A stretch of 7,247 nucleotides of DNA from assembly GCA_036401895.1 (NCBI GenBank), contig DASWTW010000037.1:1-7247 (forward strand), in the 5' to 3' direction. Positions 1-5,700 of the stretch are shown in pieces; positions within the stretch are counted from its first letter, which is position 1; each line of letters opens with the position of its first letter. The stretch is from LB3-1 sp036401895 (GTDB lineage Bacteria; Chloroflexota; Chloroflexia; Chloroflexales; Kallotenuaceae). Below the pieces are notes generated by a model. The model was not told the DNA's origin. It ran no database searches and worked only from the letters and a program-made list of their open reading frames with translations. Both the position numbers and the translations under genes were made by a program.

Positions 1-1173
1 CTCGGCGACGCCGGTGTGCAGCGCGGCGGCAACCTGCGGCAGTGTCGCCAGATCCGTCGTCAGCAGATGCTGGAACAGCGCCGGCAGCAGCTCGGCCAGC
101 TGGCCTTTGTCGCGGTAGATCGCGCCGTCGTAGTAGCGCGACAGGATCGCCGCGACGATCTGCTCCGCGTCGATGGTGGAGCCGTCGCCGAGCTTGAGCG
201 GGCCGCTGGCCTTCAAGAGCGGCACCAGCGCGTAGGGATCGACCGCGATCACGCCGTCGACCGGCTGCTGCCCGTTACTGATCCAAAACTCTTGCAGCGT
301 GCGCGCCGTCGTCGGGAAGTCGGGCGACCAGTTGGCATCGCGCAGATACCAGCCGCCGAGGCGCAGGTAGCGCGTGTAGGGAAACGGCATCGCGGCTTTG
401 GCGGGCGCGGTGTAGGCTTCGCTTGGCTGGCAGCGCTCCAAGGACGGCTTAGCTTCGGCCACTTGCACCACGCAGACCAGGCCGATAAAGCCGCCGGTTG
501 GCCGCAGCTCGAACGGATTCTGAAGCACGACCAGGTAGCGGCGTGAGCTTTCGATGCCCAGCAGCCAGGGCAGCTGCGGCGCTGACTGCTGCGCGCTGCT
601 CAGCGCTTGCGTGGCGACAGGAGCCAGGCGGTCAAAGGTTTGCAATTGGGATTGATACGGCGCGAGGCGTGGGCTTTCTCCAACATACGGGTCGATCGTT
701 TGCCAGGCGCGGTGTGCGGCCTCAAGATCGGATTGGATCGCGGCCAGCTCGGCGGTATGCTGGCTCAGCTGGTGTCCGGCTGCGGCCAGTCGATCGGGGG
801 TGGTGGTCGCGGCCAGCGCAGGCTCAAGTACGCGGCAGGCGGACGATCCGGCGGCAGTGCCGTGCTTTGCCAGCAGGATCGCATCCGGCGCGACACGCAG
901 ATCTCCGCCCAGCGCGGGCAGCCAACCTATGCGGCGCAGCATCGGCGCGAGCGGCTGGCTCAGCGCGGCGGCGCTCTCCCAGGCGGCGGCGGCGGTTTCG
1001 AGATCGGCACAGCCGGCCTGTAGATCCCGGCGCTGAAGATCGGCCTGGACCTGCGCGGTAGCCGCGACGGCGCTCAGCACCCGGCCACGCAGCAGGTAGC
1101 CGGTCAGGCCCAGCGCCGCAGCGCCGAGCATGAGTATGCCGAGGATCAAGCCGATCGTTTTGCCGCCGCGCAT
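1..1173 (-). CDS. DUF4012 domain-containing membrane protein (partial, C-terminus beyond the left edge)
   Basis: Reading leftward from ATG at 1173, the frame stays open for 391 codons and leaves the window without a stop, so the C-terminus is missing. Residues about 5-27 form one hydrophobic N-terminal segment after MRGGK, a signal anchor with most of the protein outside the membrane. An Ala/Gln-rich, probably helical region follows (about 35-200). The DUF4012 signature comes next: RYLVVLQNPFELRPTGGFIG at 212-231, LRDANWSPDF at 277-286, and VDGVIAVDP at 305-313. The family's biochemical role is not established; members are predicted cell-envelope proteins of Gram-positive bacteria and Chloroflexota. 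The start is supported by GAGG, which lies over the stop of the upstream DUF11 gene (7 bases between genes), indicating translational coupling. It has no evident link to the lasso genes, which run the other way. The family assignment is strong; the function is unknown. Confidence 0.88.
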   Translation of the reverse strand, partial: MRGGKTIGLILGILMLGAAALGLTGYLLRGRVLSAVAATAQVQADLQRRDLQAGCADLETAAAAWESAAALSQPLAPMLRRIGWLPALGGDLRVAPDAILLAKHGTAAGSSACRVLEPALAATTTPDRLAAAGHQLSQHTAELAAIQSDLEAAHRAWQTIDPYVGESPRLAPYQSQLQTFDRLAPVATQALSSAQQSAPQLPWLLGIESSRRYLVVLQNPFELRPTGGFIGLVCVVQVAEAKPSLERCQPSEAYTAPAKAAMPFPYTRYLRLGGWYLRDANWSPDFPTTARTLQEFWISNGQQPVDGVIAVDPYALVPLLKASGPLKLGDGSTIDAEQIVAAILSRYYDGAIYRDKGQLAELLPALFQHLLTTDLATLPQVAAALHTGVAE

Positions 1174-1180
1174 GATGCTG

Positions 1181-1849
1181 CTACCTCGTCGCTCGGGCGC
1201 GCCAGTAGATCGCGCTGCCGGCCGCTATCAGCATCAGGCCCAGCAGCAGCAGCCACCACTGCATGCTGGTGTCGGCGCCGGTGTTGCCCAGCGAGCTGCG
1301 CGGACCCTGCGGCGTGGCTGTCGGCGCGGCCTGTCCGCCGTCGTCGGACGAGTCGGCAACGTCCAGCACGGCCTCGGCGCGCTGCTCCTCGCTCGCGGAG
1401 TTGCCCTGGCGCACGATCACGATGTTGACCAGCCGTCCCTGCGCATCGGGGCGGAGTCGTACGCGAATCGTGATCACTGCGGTTGCGCCTGGATCGAGCT
1501 GGGCGATCTGGACGCGCACTGTCTGGCCCTGCACGGTGACGGTGCCGGTCGACGAGGTAGCGTCCAGAATCTCGAAGGTGCCCGGCACGTTGTCCTGCAC
1601 GATAACATCCGTCGCCGGTACGTCGCCGATGTTCTGCACGCGGATCGTAAAAACGACCGTATCGCCGGGCTGCGGGCGGGGATTGTCGGCCTCTTTGGTG
1701 ACGCTGAGCGAGGCGCGGCGCGGTGTAGGAGTCGGTCCAGCGGTCTGCCCATAGGCTTCTCCCCAGCCGCCGCCGAAGCTCATCAGCGTGACCAGTAGAC
1801 CCGTGAGCAGAAGCGACATCGCGAAGCTGCGTTGACGCTGGTGTGACAT
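1181..1849 (-). CDS. DUF11 domain surface protein with signal peptide and C-terminal membrane anchor
   Basis: This is a 222-residue secreted protein. A basic start (MSHQRQR) and hydrophobic stretch (about 9-28) form a signal peptide, with likely cleavage near AYG-Q at 32-35. A Pro/Thr linker follows, then one Ig-like DUF11 domain at about 46-165, recognisable from SVTKEADNPRPQPGDTVVFT, VQNIGDVPATDVIVQDNVP and the later Asn-Ile-Val strand. A low-complexity Thr/Pro linker leads to LGNTG (187-191), a hydrophobic helix (about 197-215) and a basic tail RARATR. That layout resembles an LPxTG sorting signal, but Gly replaces Pro, so simple membrane anchoring is equally likely. The start is supported by AAGGGAGA, 7 bases upstream (plus-strand 1857-1864). 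It is the first gene of a two-gene unit with the DUF4012 gene. DUF11 domains occur in bacterial surface and adhesion proteins; the ligand here is unknown. Confidence 0.87.
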   Translation of the reverse strand: MSHQRQRSFAMSLLLTGLLVTLMSFGGGWGEAYGQTAGPTPTPRRASLSVTKEADNPRPQPGDTVVFTIRVQNIGDVPATDVIVQDNVPGTFEILDATSSTGTVTVQGQTVRVQIAQLDPGATAVITIRVRLRPDAQGRLVNIVIVRQGNSASEEQRAEAVLDVADSSDDGGQAAPTATPQGPRSSLGNTGADTSMQWWLLLLGLMLIAAGSAIYWRARATR

Positions 1850-2213
1850 TCAGATGTCTCCCTTGTATGATAGGTGCGTGCAGCGGCTTCGGCTGGTGGG
1901 GATGCCGAATCGCTGGTGGTGCGCTGCGGGGTGAGAGTGGAATGGATGAGACTGAGCGCCGGAATGGATCGCCGTCGATCGTTTGGATGCGGTGCCGAGA
2001 AGGCGTAGCGCGCTGCTCCAGCAAAAATGTTGTGCCATAACGATAAGACGCTCGCTCCCTGGCGCAAAGATCGACGACGCGATTGAAGCGGGGTTTTACA
2101 GGCAATATCGATTGGTCACCTGTCCGCTGGGTAGCTTACCAAGCACCACGACACGCTGTCGAACAGCATCAGTCCTATATCTTCTGAGTGAGAAGTACTA
2201 ACTTGCGGGCAAA

Positions 2214-2308
2214 CTGGATGCTGATTGTTCGGACGCGATAGTGTAACGGGTTTTGATTAAGCGAATGTTAACCTACGTTATTTCTTCAATAGCTGGATGC
2301 ATGTTGTT
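2214..2308 (+). repeat. Direct repeat pair CTGGATGC-N3-TTGTT
   Basis: The copies at 2214-2229 and 2293-2308 share CTGGATGC, three variable bases (TGA or ATG), then TTGTT, so 13 of 16 positions match. The start-to-start distance is 79 bases. Both lie in the AT-rich part of the divergent region, upstream of the lasso promoter. This could be a pair of regulator binding sites, or chance. Confidence 0.35.
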
Positions 2309-2322
2309 TTTTGCCTGCCATA

Positions 2323-2334
2323 AAACGATCGTTT
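2323..2334. promoter_or_regulatory. Perfect 12-bp palindrome AAACGATCGTTT, candidate operator
   Basis: AAACGATCGTTT reads the same on both strands and lies in the AT-rich island about 175 bases upstream of the lasso promoter's -35. Such dyads commonly bind dimeric regulators. There is no direct evidence of binding, and its distance from the mapped promoter leaves open which divergent unit it would control. Confidence 0.35.
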
Positions 2335-2507
2335 GCGATTATTTTGTGCTATCATCGTGCGGATTTGGAATAACACACGTCCGCTGTCGATAGACTAGAC
2401 ATAATTGTTTGGTCTGGATCAGAGTCATGATCGAGCCGAGCAAGCGACGACTCAGAACGACCAGGCTTTCCTAGCCAAAAGTACTGCTGTACATAGGAAG
2501 CGCAATC

Positions 2508-2536
2508 ATTGATCCGGTGGGTCAAGTTTGTATACT
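2508..2536 (+). promoter_or_regulatory. Sigma70-type promoter of the lasso operon
   Basis: TTGATC (2508-2513, 4 of 6 to TTGACA) is separated by exactly 17 bases from TATACT (2531-2536, 5 of 6 to TATAAT). Transcription would start near 2543, giving a 5' leader of about 60 bases before the B1 start. The dyad GTAC-TGCT-GTAC (2481-2492) lies 15 bases upstream of the -35 and could be an activator or operator site. This is the best promoter-like sequence I found upstream of the rightward operon; it is judged by consensus only. Confidence 0.62.
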
Positions 2537-2604
2537 GCTCCTGGACATTGCGCGAGATGCGCCGGTGTTCTGCCTGCGGAGAATTCCCACACGAAGGATG
2601 ATCT

Positions 2605-2895
2605 ATGATCTCGAAGAGCGCAGTCGTTGTCGCAACCAAAGAACAGGTATCCTCCGATCTGGAGGGCGAGGCGGTGATCCTCAATCTCAAGAATGGCATG
2701 TACTACGGCCTGGACGCGATCGGCTCTCGGATCTGGGAGCTGCTTCAGCAGCCGCAGTCGGTTGCCGCGCTGCGCGATGCGATCATGGCCGAGTACGATG
2801 TCGACGCCGAGCGCTGTGAGCGCGATCTGCTGGCGCTGCTGAGCAACCTGGCCGAGGTCCAACTCATCGAAGTGAGCGATGTCGCTGCTGCGTAA
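2605..2895 (+). CDS. Lasso peptide B1: PqqD-like leader-recognition protein (RRE)
   Basis: This 96-residue protein has the PqqD/RRE fold signature: EGEAVILNLKNGMYYGLDAIGSRIWELL (about 20-47, the beta-hairpin plus helix typical of the family), then a helical half ending in LLALLSNLAEVQLIEV. In split lasso systems, B1 binds the precursor leader through its conserved Tyr, Pro, Leu and Gly positions and hands it to the B2 peptidase and the cyclase. Here the cognate leader (YQQPELRCYG) is encoded downstream at 5418. The start ATG has AAGGA 6 bases upstream. The 3' end overlaps B2 by 17 bases, implying translational coupling. It is the first gene of the rightward operon, about 60 bases from the predicted transcription start. 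Length and layout are normal for a stand-alone RRE. Confidence 0.93.
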   Translation: MISKSAVVVATKEQVSSDLEGEAVILNLKNGMYYGLDAIGSRIWELLQQPQSVAALRDAIMAEYDVDAERCERDLLALLSNLAEVQLIEVSDVAAA

Positions 2896-3316
2896 ATGGC
2901 TCAGACTGTCGCCGGGCGAGCGCCGGCTGCTGCTGCGGGCCTGGCTGCTGCTGGGCGTGATCCGTGTGGCGCTCTGGCTGCTGCCGTTTCGGATCGTTCA
3001 CCGGTTGCCGGCGCGAGCTCAAGCTGCATCGCCGTGCTTCTCGATCGAGCAGATTGGCTGGGCGGTGGCGATCGCCGGCGTGTATCTACCCCGCGCAACC
3101 TGCTTGCCGCAGGCGCTGGCTGCTCAGGTGCTGCTGCGACGACACGGCCACGCGGCGGATCTCAAGATCGGTGTGGCGCGCGACGAACGCGGGCGGCTTG
3201 AAGCCCACGCCTGGGTCGAGTCGGCGGGCCGGATCGTGATCGGCGGCTCGGCCAGCACCCTGGCGCGCTACACTCCTTTACCGGCGGCTCCCCTGGAAAG
3301 ACAGCATGCAAACTAG
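2879..3316 (+). CDS. Lasso peptide B2: transglutaminase-like leader peptidase
   Basis: This 145-residue protein matches the B2 (Transglut_core3) type of lasso maturation protease, which cuts the precursor between leader and core with help from B1. The N-terminal part is basic and hydrophobic (about 15-40, RLLLRAWLLLGVIRVALWLL). The catalytic core follows: PRATCLPQALAAQVLLRRHG with nucleophile Cys75, a strand LKIGVARDERGR, and LEAHAWVESAGRIVIGG with His110, ending in RYTPL. The usual third triad residue, an Asp about 12 residues after the His, is not apparent; the sequence there is VIGG. I recall similar VIGG/RYTPL endings in other B2 proteins, so this may not mean inactivity. The start ATG lies inside B1, a 17-base overlap, with a weak AAGTGAG ribosome site. 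The TAG stop is in the same reading frame as the cyclase, with no further stop between. Confidence 0.92.
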   Translation: MSLLRKWLRLSPGERRLLLRAWLLLGVIRVALWLLPFRIVHRLPARAQAASPCFSIEQIGWAVAIAGVYLPRATCLPQALAAQVLLRRHGHAADLKIGVARDERGRLEAHAWVESAGRIVIGGSASTLARYTPLPAAPLERQHAN

Positions 3317-3383
3317 GCGCTTCCGCTCCGAATCCGTGCTGCCCACTGCCGGGCAATCATCACGGCGGGACGGGCTGCTGTGA
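3306..3383 (+). other. Possible 25-codon ORF bridging B2 and cyclase (coupling peptide or chance)
   Basis: ATG at 3306, inside the end of B2, opens a frame encoding MQTRRFRSESVLPTAGQSSRR and four more residues. It ends at TGA 3381-3383, overlapping the cyclase GTG start as GTGA. No good ribosome site of its own is visible, though ribosomes finishing B2 at 3316 would pass close by. It may carry ribosomes across the 63-base gap to the cyclase. The peptide resembles no family I know and is not a lasso precursor. Confidence 0.25.
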
Positions 3384-5323
3384 GCGCGATCGCCGCGATT
3401 GTGCAGTGGGACGGCCAGCCCGTCGATCCGCTGCTGCTCCACGCCATGAACGATTGCGTCAGGCGGCGCTATCCCGACGGCGCGTGGACCTGGGCCGAGG
3501 GCTCGGTCGGGCTGGCGCAGGCGGATCTGGCGACATTGCCCGAGGACGAGCCGGGCGTTCCCGTCGTGGCGGGCGATCTGCGCATCGTCGCGAGCTGCCG
3601 CATCGACAACCGGGACGAGCTGTGCCAGAGCTTGCCGCGCCGCTATCTGCCGACGAGCAACACCGACACCGCGTTGATCCTGGCAGCCTACCTGGCCTGG
3701 GGCGAGTCCTGCGTCGATCGTTTGATCGGCGACTGGGCCTTTGCGATCTGGGACGAGCGCAGCCGTACGCTGTTCGCGGCGCGCGATCTCGGCGGCGCGC
3801 GGCAGCTTTTTTTCTACAGCGATCGCGACCGGCTGATCCTGGCGACCGATCGCGCGCAGATTTTGCAAGATCCGACCGTGCCGCTGGTGATCGACGACGA
3901 GCAGGTGCTGGAATATCTCGCGCCGGCGTTTCAGTGGTATAACGGCTGGGATCAAGGACTGTTTCGCGGCTTTCGAGCGCTGGCTGCCGGATCGTGTCTG
4001 ACTGCCCGCGATGGCCGCATTACGACGCGCTCCTTCTGGGATTGGCGCGACCAGCCGGTAGACCGGCGCTCCGAGCCCGAGGTGCTGGATCACTACCTGC
4101 ACACGCTGGACGAGGCCGTGCGCTGCCGGCTGCGCAGCCGCTCCCATGTAGCGATCGAGCTGAGCGGCGGCCTGGACTCGCCGGCGGTCGCCAGCCTTGC
4201 GGGACGGGTTCCGGTCTCCGAGCGGCCTGAGCTGCATTCGTTCTCGCTGGTCTTCGACGAGTCGATCGAGGTCGACGAGCGCGAGCGGATCGTGCCGGTG
4301 CTCCATCGCTACCCGCTGCACGCGCACATGCTGCCCGCCGATCGGCTGTACGCGCCGCAGTTTATGGATGAGCAGTGGACGCCCTACACGCTACTTGGGC
4401 CGCAGGAGCTGCGGATGCCCAGCGCCGTGACGCAGCTCTACGATCTTGTGGATCAGACCGGCTGCCGCGTGCTGCTTACGGGCGATCTCGGCGACGCGCT
4501 CAACGGCGGCTCCGAGCTGGTCTACTTCGATCTGCTGCGACGGCGGCGCTTCGGCGAGCTGGCGCGGCGCTTCGGCGTCGATCTCGGGCGCTCCTGGCAG
4601 GCGGCGCTGCTCAAGCTATCGCTGTTTGGCGTCGCGCCGCTGGCTCCGTGGCCGCTGCTGGCGACCGGGCTCGGCTTCTGGGAGCGACGCAAACCGATCG
4701 AGCTGCCGGACTACCTGCCGCCGCGCTTGCAGCATCGTGTGCGCGAGGTCGACCACGCGATTCGCCAGGCCAGACAGCGGCGCTTCGATGTGCGCTGTCC
4801 CGTGGCGCGCGGCACGCTGGCCGAGATCACGCCGCCAATGGTGCCGGTGACGATGCCGGTTGCGCAGCCGCTTGAGCGTCGCCATCCCTACACCGATCGG
4901 CGTTTGATCGAGCTAGTGCTGTCGATGCCGGCGGAGTTCAAGTGGGAGCACGCCGAGCGCACGTTTTTGCGCGCCAGCCGGCTGCATCACCGCCGGGCGC
5001 TGGCGGGAATCCTGCCCGATGCCGTGCGCGTCGGCAATGTCGGCGTCGATTTTTCGCCGGTGATCGAGCGCTGCCTGGCGCCGGGCGCGATCCGCGCCTG
5101 GTTTGCACGCAGCCGGGTCACACATATTTTTGAGCGCGGCTACGCTCAGCCCAAGCCCTTCTGGGCGGCGGTCGAGCAGTCGCGGGGCGCAACCGGCTAC
5201 CTGATCACGCTGCTCTGTCTTGAGGGCTGGTTCCGCTCACTCGACGGCGGCGCGATCAAGCAGCTGATTCCGCCGCGCAGCGCCGGTCTGCACCAGGCCC
5301 TGGCGCTCTCGACGGGCGGCTGA
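3380..5323 (+). CDS. Lasso peptide C: asparagine-synthetase-like macrolactam synthetase (lasso cyclase)
   Basis: This 647-residue enzyme activates the ring Asp side chain of the core by adenylation and closes the isopeptide bond to the new N-terminal Gly. An N-terminal class-II glutamine-amidotransferase-like domain (about 1-180; CRIDNRDELC, GDWAFAIWDE, AARDLGGARQLFF) starts MSAIAAIVQ and lacks the Cys2 nucleophile of true asparagine synthetase. That is expected, because lasso cyclases do not use glutamine ammonia. The synthetase domain has the pyrophosphate loop SGGLDS at 262-267 and GDLGDALNGG at 368-377. GTG at 3380 is the only usable start after the in-frame B2 stop; ribosome-site matches there are weak. 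The B1-B2-C order and the precursor 94 bases downstream fix the role. It ends in a stop codon lying in the loop of a GGCGGC/GCCGCC hairpin (5315-5336). Confidence 0.94.
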   Translation: MSAIAAIVQWDGQPVDPLLLHAMNDCVRRRYPDGAWTWAEGSVGLAQADLATLPEDEPGVPVVAGDLRIVASCRIDNRDELCQSLPRRYLPTSNTDTALILAAYLAWGESCVDRLIGDWAFAIWDERSRTLFAARDLGGARQLFFYSDRDRLILATDRAQILQDPTVPLVIDDEQVLEYLAPAFQWYNGWDQGLFRGFRALAAGSCLTARDGRITTRSFWDWRDQPVDRRSEPEVLDHYLHTLDEAVRCRLRSRSHVAIELSGGLDSPAVASLAGRVPVSERPELHSFSLVFDESIEVDERERIVPVLHRYPLHAHMLPADRLYAPQFMDEQWTPYTLLGPQELRMPSAVTQLYDLVDQTGCRVLLTGDLGDALNGGSELVYFDLLRRRRFGELARRFGVDLGRSWQAALLKLSLFGVAPLAPWPLLATGLGFWERRKPIELPDYLPPRLQHRVREVDHAIRQARQRRFDVRCPVARGTLAEITPPMVPVTMPVAQPLERRHPYTDRRLIELVLSMPAEFKWEHAERTFLRASRLHHRRALAGILPDAVRVGNVGVDFSPVIERCLAPGAIRAWFARSRVTHIFERGYAQPKPFWAAVEQSRGATGYLITLLCLEGWFRSLDGGAIKQLIPPRSAGLHQALALSTGG

Positions 5324-5417
5324 TCGCCGGGCCGCCAGAGCAATGTCGACCAGGTTCTGAAACGTTCATCATTCTATCCAACACCAGCCGGTCAACCCGG
5401 CGAGAAAGGACCCAACC
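5324..5417 (+). promoter_or_regulatory. Untranslated gap before precursor, with hairpin near the ribosome site
   Basis: Between the cyclase and the precursor lies a small hairpin, GCCGG-TCAAC-CCGGC (5387-5401), ending just before the strong ribosome site AAAGGA (5405-5410). It could help keep the site open or mark an RNA processing point. No -35/-10 pair of good spacing was found here, so the precursor is probably read from the operon promoter. Confidence 0.35.
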
Positions 5418-5579
5418 ATGCAACAGACCGAAACACAGTCCGCCCAGACCTCGACCGCGTCTGCTGAGAAGCAGCCCTATCAGCAGCCCGAGCTGCGCTG
5501 CTACGGCAGCGTGACCGAGATCACGCTGGGAACCGGCGGCGTGCGTCTCGACGGCCGCGTCAATACCCGCAAGAGCTAA
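5418..5579 (+). CDS. Lasso peptide precursor (A), core GTGGVRLDGRVNTRKS
   Basis: This is a 53-residue peptide. The Gln/Thr/Ser-rich leader (1-37) ends in the classic lasso motif YxxPxLxxxGxxxxxT: Tyr21, Pro24, Leu26, Gly30, Thr36. Thr at -2 puts B2 cleavage after Leu37. The predicted core is GTGGVRLDGRVNTRKS (38-53): Gly1 would form a macrolactam with Asp8, an 8-residue ring, leaving an 8-residue loop and tail GRVNTRKS. The core has three Arg and one Lys, against a single Asp consumed by cyclisation. By hand the cyclised, unmodified monoisotopic mass is about 1653.90 Da. The C-terminal Ser fits the adjacent kinase, and phosphorylation would give about 1733.87 Da. The start has AAAGGA 7 bases upstream, the strongest ribosome site in the operon. 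The position after C rather than first is less usual. There is one precursor only, and I saw no second copy. Confidence 0.93.
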   Translation: MQQTETQSAQTSTASAEKQPYQQPELRCYGSVTEITLGTGGVRLDGRVNTRKS

Positions 5580-5589
5580 TCGATCGGAG

Positions 5590-5641
5590 CGCTCGCGACA
5601 AGGATCGTCCGGTGGCAGCCGTCCGATTCGAGCCGCGAGCG
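5590..5641 (+). other. Extended inverted repeat after the precursor gene
   Basis: CGCTCGCG (5590-5597) pairs perfectly with CGCGAGCG (5634-5641). Nested inside are GGATCG/CGATTC (5602-5607 with 5624-5629, one G-U) and CGG/CCG (5610-5612 with 5619-5621). The transcript could fold into one long irregular stem. It starts 10 bases after the precursor stop and may protect the precursor message from 3' decay. Confidence 0.45.
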
Positions 5642-5644
5642 TGT

Positions 5645-5673
5645 GAGGCGGAGGCGCTGGGCGCTTCCGCTTC
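5645..5673 (+). terminator. Strong 13-bp hairpin between precursor and kinase, attenuator-like
   Basis: GAGGCGGAGGCGC (5645-5657) pairs with GCGCTTCCGCTTC (5661-5673) through 13 pairs, two of them G-U, closing a TGG loop. It is followed by CTTGATC rather than a run of T, so a full intrinsic terminator is doubtful. Partial termination, or an RNA stabiliser that raises precursor over downstream enzyme, fits better. It sits 27 bases before the kinase start. Confidence 0.5.
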
Positions 5674-5700
5674 CTTGATCAATCACCGCCCGAGCGCAGC

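Larger units (their letters stand above)
1850..2604. other. Divergent intergenic region between surface-protein genes and lasso operon
   Basis: About 755 bases lie between two outward-facing genes, and I see no convincing coding sequence. The short open frames here give compositionally odd, Arg/Cys/Ser-rich peptides with no recognisable family. The left third is GC-rich; from about 2200 to 2410 it becomes clearly AT-rich, as expected of a regulatory region. Visible elements are a small hairpin CTTCT-gagtg-AGAAG (2181-2195), a spaced direct repeat (2214-2229 and 2293-2308), TAAC-N4-GTTA (2269-2280), a 12-bp palindrome (2323-2334), GTAC-TGCT-GTAC (2481-2492) and a promoter (2508-2536). A promoter for the leftward genes must also lie here, but no well-spaced -35/-10 pair stood out for it. 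No regulator gene is present in the window. Confidence 0.7.

Noticed and set aside
16..1061. Long plus-strand open frames opposite the DUF4012 gene
   Set aside because: They give Arg-, Gln- and Ala-rich low-complexity peptides, whereas the minus strand carries clear family motifs without interruption.
1146..2105. 319-codon minus-strand frame across the DUF11 gene and the intergenic region
   Set aside because: It is an Arg/His/Ser-rich translation without family features; the overlapping 222-codon frame has signal peptide, DUF11 domain and ribosome site.
1983..2201. Plus-strand 72-codon frame in the intergenic region
   Set aside because: No ribosome site, no recognisable domain, and no lasso leader motif.
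2352..2862. Minus-strand frames overlapping B1 and its promoter
   Set aside because: They overlap the well-supported B1 gene antisense, and their translations look random.
3278..4327. 349-codon minus-strand frame under the cyclase gene
   Set aside because: Antisense shadow in GC-rich DNA; the plus-strand cyclase has SGGLDS and the expected neighbours.
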